Shown one piece after another: positions 27,701 through 36,101 of a stretch of 64,000 nt of DNA. A program made the translations under genes and the position numbers. This stretch comes from Gnetum montanum. Taxonomy: Eukaryota > Streptophyta > Gnetopsida > Gnetales > Gnetaceae. Location of the stretch: the NCBI GenBank assembly GCA_015680685.1, contig MNCI01000918.1:134999-198998 (forward strand). Reading direction: 5' to 3'. Numbering within the stretch: the stretch's first letter is position 1; each line of letters starts with the position of its first letter. The notes under the pieces are model-generated. The model had not been told where the DNA came from and did not search any database. It worked only from the letters and a program-made list of their open reading frames with translations.

Positions 27701-29306
27701 ATTCAACAAAGGATAGTAGAAAGAACAGATGATATGATTTGCAAGAAATATCAAATGAAAGATAGGATGGGACACATAAATCTCCATAGAAGTTATTTTA
27801 GAAGTATGTTCTTTGACTTCTTTCAGTGTCAATTGTTAGCCACGTAATATTAGCATATCACAGCATAGAAACACAAGCAAATAGCTACAAGAATACATTG
27901 TAATCCAAGTGGACCTGTATTATTTAGGGTTTTGATAAAAAGGGAAAATTGTGTTGTTTGGCTTCAGCACTGCTAGCAAGGTTGCTATTTAATTTATTAG
28001 AAGTATTAGAACACAAGACTTGCTAACTAATGAATTCATTAAATGTTGCAAGTTGAACAAGAATGTAATATTGCTAACCAAATGTTAATCATATGGCCAA
28101 AAAAAGGCAAAGGAAAATCCGATATTAGCTTGCTTTTCTTTCCCATATTGTTTAATTTTATACAGAAGTGAATAATGAAACATTAAGTTCGCAAACCTGA
28201 GGTCTTTATGTATCCTACCAACACCTATCATTAACAAAGTGTACTGAGACCGACCTTATAAAATTCACGTATAAATTTAGAGCATTAAGAGTGCCTTAAT
28301 TTTGGTAAAAACATGAACAGCAAGACCAAATAACCATTCATTAGCGCATAAGCATTCGCTACAAATGAATCCATAAAAATAACGGATGTAAATGACTGTG
28401 AGTTGTTCCCAAGTGCGACTTGCTTTCAGTCAAATCCTACAAAGTACAAAACGAAATCTAAAGGAAATCGAAAAACTACCTGTAAGTCGAATTCTCGACT
28501 CCGCAATCGTTTCTCAAAAATCTGAGCCGATCAATACAATCATCGACATCCCCCTTCTCCAATGCCTCCCTAAGCGCCTCCAAATGGGCCACCTGAGACT
28601 CCCGGGCCACAATAGCTCCCAACGGAAACTCATCAGATATCTGTCTGCTCTGCAATTGAATATTTTCACAAATATCATCAACAAGCCCGGGCTGAGAGAC
28701 GGTCAATCTCCGCCAACATTCCACCTCATCCGGAGACAAAACATCCCCGGCTTCAATAATCCCCAACCCCGACACAGCCTTCCTTAACCTCTGCAACCCC
28801 TGCTCAGCGGCAGAACCACACAAGCCCGCTAAAATCCGCCTATATATCCCGTCATCATCGTCCCGAAAGATCGGCGCCGCTTCATCTCTTAACCGATTCT
28901 GCATAAAATCCACCAGCAACAGAAACTCTGCCCTCGACTTCACAAAATCCGCATCCAGACACCACGGAACGCCGGAATTCGCATCCCGAATCGTTTCGGA
29001 TTTGTGGATGAGCTCCGTCAGGGCGAGGAATAGCAGTTGCGCGGAGGATTTGGTACGGCTGGACCAGGCCACGGTGCCGTCCAAGATGCCGCCCTTCTCA
29101 ACCACAGCTTGCAAAACGGCAACGGCCAACTGAGGATTTTTCTTCTCCAAGCACCGTAGCGTGGCTCTGAAAGTCTCAAACTGCGCAAGATACAAGTAAT
29201 TAACGCTCGCTTTCAGCAGTGCCTGTTGTTCTTTGTCCATGAGTCCGCCGCTGCCGCTGCTTGTTGAAGCGGATCCTGATGATTCTGAAGCTTCTACTTC
29301 CGCCAT
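661..29306 (-). CDS. ZFYVE26-like: ZFYVE26/spastizin homolog, 29 coding exons, 3' end off the left edge
   Basis: Coding exons (minus strand, high to low): 29306-28480, 26540-26396, 26117-25836, 25652-25485, 25371-25150, 24168-24074, 23961-23784, 22655-22288, 21823-21700, 21477-21379, 21289-21218, 21082-20945, 16058-15926, 15804-15455, 14037-13571, 13457-13101, 13003-12776, 12352-12262, 12186-12109, 12014-11724, 11638-11441, 11289-10804, 10680-10519, 10439-10110, 10018-9936, 9837-9733, 9584-9350, 7575-7213, 762-661. They sum to 6,777 nt in one open frame (2,259 codons). All acceptors are AG; all donors are GT except one GC. The helical-solenoid sequence and the C-terminal motif CKKCKIDAFPVWNAWG match plant proteins annotated as FYVE-domain protein 26 homologs and the human ZFYVE26 C-terminus. 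In animals this protein works with spatacsin and AP-5 in lysosome reformation and cytokinesis; the plant role is unproven. No FYVE Cys cluster is visible. About 200 residues are probably missing to the left. Confidence 0.92.
1165..1300 (-). mobile_element. SINE-like dispersed repeat, copy 2
   Basis: Shares its body with 14850-14980 (for example GACCCTAGGGATCTATTGG against GACCCCAAGGATCTATTGC, and CCATTGGGATTGAAGCTG against TACTGGGATTGAACCTCTG). The B-box-like part is partly decayed. Confidence 0.5.
1310..3926 (+). mobile_element. L1-type LINE, copy A, 5'-truncated and degenerate
   Basis: Reverse transcriptase pieces appear in order on the plus strand: KLDINKAYDTMSW (about 1420-1460), a GFHAKFVNLCI segment (1480-1515), the catalytic YADD at 1730-1741, then YLGMPIFDW (about 1938-1965). 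A zf-RVT-like region with C..AS..LHHLIYDC spans 2530-2950. Several frameshifts and stops break it. A downstream charged ORF follows. An AATAAA at 3892-3897 and a poly(A) tail at 3916-3925 mark the 3' end. It is antisense to the host gene. Confidence 0.82.
3140..3840 (+). pseudogene. Charged ORF downstream of the RT in LINE copy A
   Basis: After the RT and zf-RVT segment, LINE copy A keeps interrupted coding sequence rich in Gln, Glu, Ala and Arg (3140-3391, continuing to about 3500). It looks like a coiled coil. I do not recognise it. A similar charged segment stands at the same place in LINE copy B. Confidence 0.4.
4486..4532 (+). other. G-rich tract able to form a G-quadruplex
   Basis: Runs of G (GGGGGGGG, GGG, GGG, GGG) separated by 1-2 bases at 4486-4506, then a GT-rich stretch with another run of five. 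It follows a short GA repeat. It lies between the two LINEs. Confidence 0.6.
5233..6480 (+). pseudogene. Post-RT ORF of LINE copy B (gag-like head, coiled-coil tail)
   Basis: 5233-5565 is open and reads GVTPTFKPDDQSFKANQPLW, then HFSHWRGDSTTFQG-like sequence and WLTEADIANYIGI. That resembles the N-terminal part of plant retroelement gag-like proteins. After a break, 5970-6330 is highly charged (repeated KQ.EE, LREQIRED) and looks like a coiled coil. No family name can be given safely. It lies after the zf-RVT domain, where plant L1 elements normally have only 3' UTR. Confidence 0.45.
6805..6852. other. C-rich tract (G-quadruplex on the minus strand)
   Basis: CCCCCC, CCCCC, CCCCCCC, CCC and CCCCCC runs within 45 bases near the 3' end of LINE copy B. 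The G-rich strand is the sense strand of the host gene's intron. Confidence 0.5.
7213..7575 (-). CDS. ZFYVE26-like: Exon 28 of the spastizin-like gene
   Basis: Codes 121 residues starting YARQELLGFMFRHGRYKDAC and including the family motif LCELCVGYGAMPVLEGVI. It joins exon 27 (ending SYLQE) in phase 0. The donor is CAG|GTAATG. Confidence 0.93.
8388..8490 (-). mobile_element. RTE LINE 3' tail fragment
   Basis: Ends on the minus strand in (GAT)n at 8400-8390, preceded by TTTTGTTAGGACAAGGCTTGG. This is the same tail as the RTE LINE at 16849. It is an extreme 5' truncation within intron 27. Confidence 0.6.
8880..8908. repeat. A-run and (CA)n microsatellite
   Basis: An A-run followed by about eight CA units, in intron 27. 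Confidence 0.85.
9058..9135 (-). mobile_element. RTE LINE 3' tail fragment, second copy
   Basis: CCCAACCTTGTCCCAACAAA and the following TTGGTTACATTAGTTC match the tails at 8390 and 16860. The GAT repeat is lost. Confidence 0.5.
9936..10439 (-). CDS. ZFYVE26-like: Exons 24-25: conserved C-terminal CxxC segment
   Basis: Exon 24 (10439-10110) ends with YTCKKCK and exon 25 (10018-9936) goes on IDAFPVWNAWGQALLRLENY. Human ZFYVE26 has a very similar C..C..D.FPVW..WG stretch in its C-terminal region. This is the strongest cross-kingdom signature in the window. The two cysteines might bind a metal, but only one CxxC is present. Confidence 0.9.
11441..11638 (-). CDS. ZFYVE26-like: Exon 21 of the spastizin-like gene, followed by a GC donor
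   Basis: Codes residues 1572-1637, ending MWKQLQSAQK. The frame and the family sequence require a splice right after AAG at 11441, and the next bases on the minus strand are GCAATC, not GT. Exon 22 (11289) then continues LIYEFPSLRDEN in phase 0. That gives a GC-AG intron of 151 bases. The flanking AAAAG|GC fits the known GC-donor rule of a strong exon side. Confidence 0.88.
14038..15454 (-). other. Intron 14 of the spastizin-like gene
   Basis: A 1.4-kb AT-rich intron between exons 14 and 15, with GTAAGT donor and TTTAG acceptor. Its only recognisable content is the SINE-like repeat at 14850-14980. Confidence 0.75.
14850..14980 (-). mobile_element. SINE-like dispersed repeat, copy 1
   Basis: On the minus strand this reads like a tRNA-derived head: GGTTGGTAAGGCTTGTGGCA (A-box region), then GAGGTTCAATCCCAGTAG (B-box). 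It then runs through a body shared with 1165-1300. It lies in intron 14. Confidence 0.55.
15827..15916. repeat. Short tandem duplication, 45-bp unit, inside intron 13
   Basis: Units 15827-15871 and 15872-15916 differ at only two positions. Intron 13 is just 121 bases long (15925-15805), so the duplication makes up about three quarters of it. It lies close to the GTAACC donor of exon 13. Confidence 0.88.
16269..16345. repeat. Short tandem duplication, about 39-bp unit
   Basis: Two direct copies (16269-16307 and 16308-16345) share CACAAAAGAAATTTTGATGT-like sequence with a few substitutions. They lie in the intron just upstream of exon 13. Confidence 0.8.
16453..16526 (-). CDS. Candidate extra exon (12b) of the spastizin-like gene
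   Basis: A 74-base open stretch with acceptor CTAG and donor CAG|GTTAAT reads AVTCHEAVIYLKEHTFDKFY and ends DEQ in phase 0, directly usable by exon 13. Its entry phase is 1, whereas exon 12 with its strong donor CAG|GTATGT ends in phase 0, so that simple join would hit a stop. If exon 12 instead used a weaker donor four bases further on (GTTTCA, at 20940), the two would join in frame and add 26 codons. The coding-like composition argues for an exon. The phase problem leaves it uncertain. Confidence 0.45.
16720..16848 (+). mobile_element. tRNA-derived SINE, copy 2
   Basis: This matches the body of the SINE at 26835-26990 (shared CAGCCACTCAAAAAGAGGTT and CCAACCTTCCCAAGGACCTT) with many substitutions. 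Its 3' side abuts the ATC-repeat end of the neighbouring RTE LINE. Confidence 0.55.
16849..18250 (-). mobile_element. RTE-type LINE, degenerate, with (GAT)n 3' end
   Basis: On the minus strand, pieces of an RTE-clade reverse transcriptase can be read in order: a QFGF-like motif with stops (about 18190-18100), an ISRSKMKYNEY segment (about 17730), LGSLVQVDGKINDD and RLKGKLYKIAIRLMIFYGAE (17611-17430), a LRWMLGMTRKDQI segment (about 17370), and a RPKYTW tail. The element ends in (GAT)n at 16862-16849, the usual RTE 3' end. Stops and frameshifts are everywhere, so it is dead. It lies in the sense orientation within intron 12. Confidence 0.8.
18590..20850 (+). mobile_element. Degenerate retroelement with gag-like ORF and A-rich tail
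   Basis: A TATA-like stretch CTATAAATACTTGG (about 18608) and an AATAAA (about 18848) suggest an LTR or promoter-like leader. An interrupted plus-strand coding region runs from 19264 to about 20640. Its best segment (19651-19902) contains GGIPVPISTWAISRAPGFPN, the pattern of a plant retrotransposon gag-like domain (V.G..I.IS...I....G.PNE). It ends in an A-rich tail at 20815-20848. I cannot tell whether it is a LARD-type LTR element or a LINE part, because no pol is visible. Confidence 0.45.
22962..22989. repeat. Perfect inverted repeat, 13-bp arms, 2-bp loop
   Basis: TTCTTCCTTAACC is followed by TG and then by its exact reverse complement. It lies in intron 7 of the spastizin-like gene, far from the splice sites. 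It could form a small hairpin, but no function is implied. Confidence 0.8.
24432..25235. repeat. Tandem duplication of about 400 bp carrying half of exon 5
   Basis: Two direct copies lie side by side: about 24432-24840 and 24840-25235. Each holds the 3' half of exon 5, its GTAAGT donor and about 300 bases of intron. They align almost throughout, with scattered substitutions and small indels. The right-hand copy (25150-25371) is the functional exon because it has the acceptor and the full 74 codons. The left-hand copy, at 24751-24830, keeps an open frame of about 28 codons in the same phase with several amino-acid changes, plus the donor. It lacks the acceptor and the first half of the exon. 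Confidence 0.85.
24750..24833 (-). pseudogene. Pseudo-exon: partial copy of exon 5
   Basis: Read on the minus strand this gives a peptide matching the end of exon 5 at most positions (for example GGPLDPFFANLVLELLA becomes RGPLDLFLANLVLERLA). It is followed by the same GTAAGT donor. No acceptor AG with a polypyrimidine tract lies at the copy border. It is therefore most likely skipped, within the intron between exons 5 and 6. Confidence 0.75.
26541..28479 (-). other. Intron 1 of the spastizin-like gene
   Basis: This 1.9-kb AT-rich intron starts with GTAG and ends GCAG before exon 2. Apart from a tRNA-derived SINE at about 26835-26990 I see no coding sequence or other named element in it. Confidence 0.8.
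26835..26990 (+). mobile_element. tRNA-derived SINE, copy 1
   Basis: The sequence has a pol III B-box-like core GGTTTGAGCC at about 26871-26880, preceded by an A-box-like TGGTAAGGTGCTTGG. It goes on into a body that includes CAACCACTCAAATAGAGG and AACCTTCCCAGGACCTCACC. The same body recurs at 16720-16848 in intron 12. Two dispersed copies with pol III promoter-like boxes fit a SINE. The exact ends and any target duplication could not be fixed by eye. Confidence 0.6.
28480..29306 (-). CDS. ZFYVE26-like: Exon 1 of the spastizin-like gene, with start codon
   Basis: This is the longest exon, coding residues 1-275 plus two bases. The ATG at 29306-29304 sits in a good context (G at +4), and it opens a Ser/Gly-rich acidic N-terminus followed by helical sequence. 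The first helix-rich motif reads KEQQALLKASVNYLYLAQFE, which resembles the N-terminus of plant members of the family. The donor is CAG|GTAG. GC content is clearly higher here than in the flanking introns. No other in-frame start with family-like sequence is seen upstream. Confidence 0.93.
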
Positions 29307-29700
29307 GGAAGAAAGGTCGGATGGATATGTGGATGATGCGTTTTGTATTCCTTACGGCTGTGAAGGAACTACGCTGAAAATTGAAACAAATTCGAAGCTG
29401 TTGTTTCTGCAAAAACTCTTTTCATCATCTCTGGAATGTAATGGAGACTTTCGCAGATGATATCAGCAAATATGCTGCCTTTTACTGGTTCAGACAATTC
29501 CGCTTGGTTGCCGTCCACTGAAAGTTTTAGACACATTCGTGGATGAAGAAAGCAGGCGCTTGGTTACTGTTTAGTCGACTTTTGAATTTAGCGCATAAAT
29601 TAGAGTGCCAGCTAAATATAGTAGGGAGTACTTTTGCAACAACTTTTCGCGGAAGTATAAACGGCTGCTGTAATTTTCACCTCTGAGGTGCTTGGTGGTA
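29307..29700 (-). promoter_or_regulatory. 5' UTR and promoter-proximal region of the spastizin-like gene
   Basis: The 300-400 bases upstream of the ATG are richer in GC and CpG than the DNA further out. A TATA-like string CTATATTTAGC lies on the minus strand at 29621-29611, about 300 bases before the ATG. That would imply a 5' UTR of roughly 270 bases. There is no direct evidence for the transcription start. The plus-strand open frame through 29233-29460 has no recognisable protein and overlaps exon 1, so I do not call it. Confidence 0.35.
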
Positions 29701-29875
29701 TTCAACTTGCAATGTTCAAGGTTTGTAACCTGTTTTTGTTTTCGTGCAGGTTTTTTGCCCCTTCCCTAAGGTCTTTTATGTTTTAACGGCATGTTTCTCG
29801 TTTTAGCTTTAATACAAATTAATGAGCTCGTGAGCATCGTTCTCGTTGATTTGCATGACTTTTTGCACCTTCCCA

Positions 29876-29937
29876 TCAAATATCCGCTTTGAGTTAACCA
29901 GGAGACTCAAATATCCGCTTTGAGTTAACCAGGAGAC
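29876..29937. repeat. Perfect tandem duplication, 31-bp unit
   Basis: Units 29876-29906 and 29907-29937 are identical. It lies about 570 bases upstream of the start codon of the spastizin-like gene. Confidence 0.92.
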
Positions 29938-30121
29938 CCAAAACCCTTTACGATTTCTTACACATGGGCAGGACAAGGAGAGTCGCTATGACCGTATGTA
30001 TACTTCAAAAACATATATTCAACATAATATATTAACAAATTATAAAGCGACGGAGTTTCAGTGGGTATTGGAACCTCAAATAAGTTTAACATAGGTATAC
30101 TTTAAGATTTATATAAGTTTA

Positions 30122-30206
30122 TAACTGAGTACTACCTAGTAGAATTGAACCTATAATCTAAGGTTGCTAGATCAAAACTTAACTAGTACCACTAGGTTAA
30201 TACCTT
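30122..30206 (-). mobile_element. tRNA-like SINE head
   Basis: On the minus strand, TAACCTAGTGGTACTAGTTA resembles an A-box and AGGTTCAATTCTACTAGG a B-box at tRNA-like spacing. No cloverleaf good enough for a functional tRNA is formed. Confidence 0.4.
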
Positions 30207-31109
30207 TAGTATTTTCATTGTGATTTGAATTTGTATTTTTTGTTTTCTAACTATGTATCCTTTCATCATTGCAATGGGCTTTCTTTTACCTAAAATGCAT
30301 TGCAATCTTTAAAAGAATATCATTGAGATGATTAAGGTATACAACCACTTACCATAACAATCAACTCATATTTAGTATTAACAAATGACAAAGAAAAGTC
30401 AATGGCCGCATAGCTCAATTGAGAAGTTCATTCTTTTGGAGAAGGATTTTCTTTTGCAAACTATATATTTGAAGTTTTGCGGATCTCTAAGATTTCACTA
30501 ACAAAACTAATTTCTATAGAATTATCACTCCTCCGTGGGGGATTCTAAATCACTCTTAACTTATTAGATTGATACTGAAATTTTCACTTCTTATTTTATC
30601 ATTCTGAAATTTTCTATTAATTTTCAAGATGTAAATTTACTTAGTGAAAAGCAATAATTTGTAATGCTTTCTTCTAGTGATGTTGATGCAAATAAGAGGT
30701 TTGATTTTATTATTCTCAATGATGTATAAGTCATTGGTTACTAATCTTACCTCACAATATTTCCTTGTTCAAATTTTGGGCAACTTGTCTTGTAATCAAC
30801 ATTTCATTTGGTACCTAAATGATGTGATACAAAAACATAACATTTAAGTCATTCATACCATGTACTATTCTTATTTTTTGCTTTTAGTTATCGTCCAACT
30901 TGGCCTAAATATAATTGTCTTGATATGAACACCAAATTCTAATATCCAATTTGAAGAATATTCTAAAGTTCCATTTTTGGTCAATCTATTTAGTCCTTGG
31001 TAGATTTTTTAAAGAGCCAACAAATTGTTCCATGCACTTTTTTAAAAAAAATATATATTTTTATTAAATATTCGATTGCATTATCTATCCTTGGAACATG
31101 ACTCCATGT

Positions 31110-31200
31110 TAGCATGGAGAGTGCTAATACTAGGATTCAAACCAATACATTTGAGATGTAAAGCATGTAAGCCAACTAGTTGAACTACAACTTGGGCTTT
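31110..31200 (-). mobile_element. tRNA-like SINE head, second
   Basis: On the minus strand, AGTTCAACTAGTTGGC (A-box-like) and TTGGTTTGAATCCTAGTA (B-box-like) stand about 40 bases apart. The rest does not pair as a tRNA. Confidence 0.4.
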
Positions 31201-31846
31201 AGAAATTAATCAAAGATTTGGTATTGCAAGTAAGAGAAATTACATTAAACTAATTATGTACGCTTTTGACCAATTGACTTTGCTCTTTTTATATTACAAT
31301 TTTGCTTTATTAAAAATTAAATTCATGATAATTGTTTTAAATTTTATTTTGCAAAAAAATTAATTTCATTTAACCTTTCATTCAAATTCGTTTTAACCTT
31401 CACAAAGTGTTCTTGCATTTTTGAGTCTCACGTGGTATACCGTACAATAAAACGAGAGACGTTCAACATTACAAAGTTGCGAATGCTGACACTAAAACGA
31501 AGAGACGCATGACACACGCAAAGGAGGATGTTGTGTGGTGATTGTGTGATTTTGTACAATGTGCAAACCTGCGCATTTCTAAACCGTACCTCTGGTCCTC
31601 TAGAGAAAAACAGAAAAATTCACCACCTACCACGTAGAATATTCGCACAAATTCATCCCTGTGCACAAGCAAGAGCATTGTGTGATTGATAGAACACTAC
31701 ACATCAACGCCTGTGAAGTTGTTCTAAGAGATCCATTTTTTCGCTTAATTTTTAAAATCTTCATTTCTATATACATAGTATTTCTTTTTCTTTTTTAGGC
31801 ATAAGCAAGGGAAGGCAAGGTGCAACAAATTCTTTCTACTCCATCA

Positions 31847-31930
31847 TTCTTTAAAACATCCTAAGATTCCTCTATTTTTAATCTAATTTTCTTTAAAACA
31901 TCCTAAGATTCCTCTATTTTTAATCTAATT
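31847..31930. repeat. Perfect tandem duplication, 42-bp unit
   Basis: Units 31847-31888 and 31889-31930 are identical (TTCTTTAAAACATCCTAAG at the start of each). Confidence 0.92.
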
Positions 31931-34285
31931 TACATATTTTCAAAGATTAGAATCTTGATTTCTCCATTTTTCTCCCTTTATTTAGTAAATACTTTCTACC
32001 TTTCCAATTCTTTCATTTGGTTTCTAGGTAAATACTTTTCTCTCTTTCTTTTACAAAAATAGTACCATGTATGCGGAAAATAGGATTTTCAATGGTATTA
32101 TGTATTACAAAACAGATAGTGCTATGGTTATTTTTTATTAAAAAATACATTTCCTAAAGAAAATTCAAGGTTAAAATTTGCAAGAGATCAACTATTATAA
32201 ATTGCTTTTACAAAAAATTTCACTGTAATTATTTAATGGTATATATGTAAAGTGCAACTTTTTTCCTCAGCATCACTTAAACTTGATTTCTCTTCATTTA
32301 TGAATCTTTCAAAGACCTTTCTTAGTAGAGATAATTGATACAACTATATGCTTTTTGCACCAATTCAAAGATGTATATTCACATGTTTGTTCATACTTTT
32401 TGTAGTTCCTTAAAAATATTGTTTTGTGTACATGTGTTTGAAAAATTTTCACAATTACTTTATAAAGTGTTGTTTTGTTGTAATTTAAATCTGCCAATAA
32501 TTTAATTTAAAGGACATTACTTCCATCAAACTCTGTAGTGTACTTGCTAAACCTAGTTTAAGTCTTATGTAAAATATTTGTTTGGCATACCAGTTGAGCC
32601 TCATTGGCATTGGTTCCATCCAAATCAATTGTTGTATTTATAGGTCACACTAGATAATTGCCAATCTTATCAATGTGCTATGCAATAACAAGAGCACTAA
32701 ATACAAATGACACATCCAATTCTAGTCAAATTTTGTTTATGCTTGCTTTCCATTTTATAGAGTGGCCTTCTATCAAGTTCACTAAAAATCTTTTACTTAC
32801 ACCATCAATGAAATTACTACATCCCAAATTTTACAAATGTTATCCAAATTGTGCTTTTCAAAGCATCTTTTGATTTTTCTACTTTCTTACACTCACATTA
32901 ATTATCATATTATCATGAAATATAATTTTTTGTTGTAAAATTTTCACTTTTTCAAGTGCATGTTTAAGTAGTTTTCTATGGGTAAAAACCAAATGATTAC
33001 TTATAACAAGAGTAATGCAGTTCAAAGACAAAAAATCTTAACTCAATTTGAATGAAGGCTTAACAATGGCTAGAACAACAAAAAGATTTCGGTATCCTAG
33101 CTTTATTATTTGAAGTATTGCTTCAGCATGTTAAAAACATAGAACAATATCTTGCAACTGAAGAGATGGCAACAAATTTCCTATCTTAAGTATTAAGAAC
33201 ATCAATTGGATTACTTATCAAATAGATGAAAATATTAAACTAAGCATAAAGGAACTTCATAAAAAACTACAATAAGCATTTCAACTTTAACTCTCTATCT
33301 CAATTTTAGTAGTTTCTAGAGTAGTTCATGAACAAGCAAGCTATAACTTGAAACATTTGAGATATGAACTATAAGATTATAATACTATCACAACTTAAAA
33401 AATTACATATGTTTAATTATTTAATTTAATACATGTGATTAAGTCTTTAATATTGTCAAATGCGTTTCAATAGATTAGCTCTAATTTTCTTGGCTAAATC
33501 ATAGGATTGTATTATTATTGTCATTGTTATCGATATTCTTGTTGTTCATAAGTGAATGAAATCTTCTTGTTGGGGTAATTTGTTAAAGTTTTGCATTATT
33601 TGTTTTACTATTATTGGAGCTCAATCATAGATCTTCTAAATATTTTATAATTACACGTTGAAATCTAATTACCCCTTGAAGTTTTTGTTTTTGTTAGTTA
33701 GCATGCCTTTATAAGTATTGGATATGCATTTTTTATTCTTTATGCACATTCAATTATGTATATTTAATATTTGTTATTTAGATTTAGGTATGCACATTTA
33801 TTTTTTACTATGCTCATTTAGTTATGCATCTTTTATTTTATTATGCACATGTTATCATATAATACTTTAATCATGGAGCAATGTTAGATCCTATCCATAC
33901 CTAGACTATATTTCGAATTACTTGTTACTATTGAATTGAAATTCAGAATTCATTTCTAATTATAACTAAATATTGCATAAATCAATTTTTGTTAAGGAAG
34001 TACTTTAGGATGATGTCCTACCTAGGATCTAGAATTACCAATGTGTTTGAGATGTTCAAAAACATTGGTTTTGAACCTTTGTTCACTATAATTGAATTTA
34101 TAGTTTTCAAGATATCACATTTTTAGTTTGTTAAAAATCTTGTAAAAGTTTTAGTATTTGAATTGGGTGACTATGATAAATAAAGCTCAAATATCATTTT
34201 GGCACAAGGTCATGTAGTATACTGATAAAGATCCCATAGCTTTGAACAAAATTTGATTTGGGATTTGTATGTGGCTAATACATAT

Positions 34286-35033
34286 TGATGAGTGGCGAGG
34301 TACACTCAACCATACGAAACGAGCGTAGCATGTGCGATCCGGTCGAACTCCGCAGACTAAATGCCTAAACGCCCCATGGAACACTTGGGGTTAATCGTTC
34401 GTTGTCTTCCCANNNNNNNNNNNNNNNNNNNNNNNNNNNNNNNNNNNNNNNNNNNNNNNNNNNNNNNNNNNNNNNNNNNNNNNNNNNNNNNNNNNNNNNN
34501 NNNNNNNNNNNNNNNNNNNNNNNNNNNNNNNNNNNNNNNNNNNNNNNNNNNNNNNNNNNNNNNNNNNNNNNNNNNNNNNNNNNNNNNNNNNNNNNNNNNN
34601 NNNNNNNNGAGAGAATTTAATCGCGATGAGTAGCCGATTCCTTGGTTAGCCGTACACATTCGTCAATGCTCGTAACCAAGTCGTACTCATGCCGCGTTAC
34701 TAGGAAAGCAATAAATAACATTAAATAAACCTATCCATGTACTGCAAGGTTTATCCACAAAGTTCGTCTTTATTGCCGTACACAACTTGCGTTCAGGTAC
34801 AAAGCTGCTCGAATAAAGAGCCGTTCACTTGGGGGACTCCTACTGCGGGCACATGGAGAATATTCTATCTCTGGGGTGATCAATCCGTCAGAGCTTCGCT
34901 ACTTCTAACTCTATATTGAAATGAGGGGAGTGCCGCCTCTTATTTATAGATTTGGCGACGGACCGCGATATTGCGTACATGATATCGCAAGGGAAGACAC
35001 GATATCGCGGCTTGTGCAAATCGCGTCTCATCA
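34286..35033 (-). mobile_element. Solo LTR of the Athila-like family, interrupted by the N gap
   Basis: It starts TGATGAGTGGCGAGGTACAC and ends CGCGTCTCATCA. It has the family's TATA region (plus strand CCTCTTATTTATAGATTT) and GATATC palindromes. Flanks CATAT (34281-34285) and CGTAT (35034-35038) are a target duplication with one mismatch. No internal sequence adjoins it. Confidence 0.8.
34413..34608. other. Assembly gap (196 N)
   Basis: Unknown bases inside the solo LTR. Open frames spanning it are meaningless. Confidence 0.98.
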
Positions 35034-36101
35034 CGTATGCCTAAACTTAGCAAGCATTAGTTGAGAGGAAAAAATGAAAATTGAACTTATAAAAAAGTAC
35101 ATAGCTAAAAAATTACTAAAAATCAAAATTATAAGTAAGCAATCACATGAAACGTGGTTCATAAGAAAAAGTATAGAAAAGAAAATGAATGTATGTTATA
35201 AGCATAACATACATGTGTTATGTACATATGTTTTTACACCACCACCTATCTCCAATTTTTCTTTCATTGTCTTGTTTTTGCATCAAGTTTTTTAGTTTTA
35301 GAAATACAAACCATTTCTTACCTTGTTTCATTGTTTCCAAGTCATTTTTAGTCAAATTTCTTTCATTTTGAGCCTATTTCTTTTGTTTTTGAACATGTAC
35401 CAAGCTCGCATGTCAAGCTGCATGTGATTCTTCTACTTATAAATAAATTGTGATCTTTAGTGTATCTCATTTTGGTTTGTAGAGGGCTCTTTGCGCATTA
35501 GTTTAAAGCCAAGTAAAAGCTGATTTTAGGCATCTTTGTAGGAAAGAAAGATAATAAGAAGATTTTGAAAGCCCTACAAGCATAGTAAGAAAGCTTATTT
35601 TACTTTCCTTCTCATGTAGATTTTCTATTCTTTCCTTCTACTTTTTGGTTTTTAATTTTTTTTGACAATTTTAATTATTATGCTAAGACTTTGTCAAATT
35701 TTCGTCAATTTGGACTTGTTTTTATATATAAATCTATATTTTTATTTCATCCAAATCATTTTCCTGTCTTTTGATGAATTTTTGCAATACATGAAAACTT
35801 GCCTAACTTTTTTCTTAGATATTTTATGATTATTTTGGATCACCTCTTGATAAACATAGGATTTTGTAAGAATTTTTGTGAAATTTTTCCTATGGTAGAT
35901 TTTTTGTCTATTTTGGAAATTTTTTGGATTTTAAAAATAAAATAATAATGTGTTATCTCTTTAGTGTACCTTGAATAAAATATTGTTATTTTTTTTCTAA
36001 GGATGATGCTTTATATATTCCTCCAATGACCTTTGCAGGATTTAACTATCTAAAACACTTAGTGCATAATAGCTAAAAGGTGTTCTTGGCAATGATGCCA
36101 A
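35034..36101. other. AT-rich stretch ending in a primer-binding-site-like motif
   Basis: No gene is seen. The last 20 bases (TTCTTGGCAATGATGCCA) resemble the tRNA-Asp-type primer site that precedes the family's LTRs at 49256 and 61991. The stretch may therefore hold decayed internal sequence of another element. Confidence 0.5.

Larger units (their letters stand above)
29701..34285. other. AT-rich intergenic stretch, no convincing gene
   Basis: About 4.6 kb with very low GC and dense stops in all frames. Small open frames (for example 31469-31678 minus and 32658-32873 plus) have no recognisable motif. It holds two short tandem duplications and tRNA-like SINE heads, listed separately. Confidence 0.7.

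Noticed and set aside
29200-29412. Possible upstream ORF overlapping the start of the spastizin-like gene
   Set aside because: Its first codon is TTG, not ATG, so it is no evidence for translational control.
29233-29460. Plus-strand ORF overlapping exon 1 of the spastizin-like gene
   Set aside because: It is a shadow of the GC-richer exon; no motif and no homologous-looking segment.
30405-30480. tRNA gene starting GGCCGCATAGCTC
   Set aside because: An A-box-like start is present, but no B-box and no paired acceptor stem; at most a SINE remnant.
31469-31678. Small minus-strand ORF in the intergenic region as a novel gene
   Set aside because: No upstream promoter signal, no recognisable domain, and a length expected by chance in 4.6 kb.
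34361-34659. Open frames of 70-100 codons across the N gap
   Set aside because: They consist mostly of unknown bases; no coding evidence.
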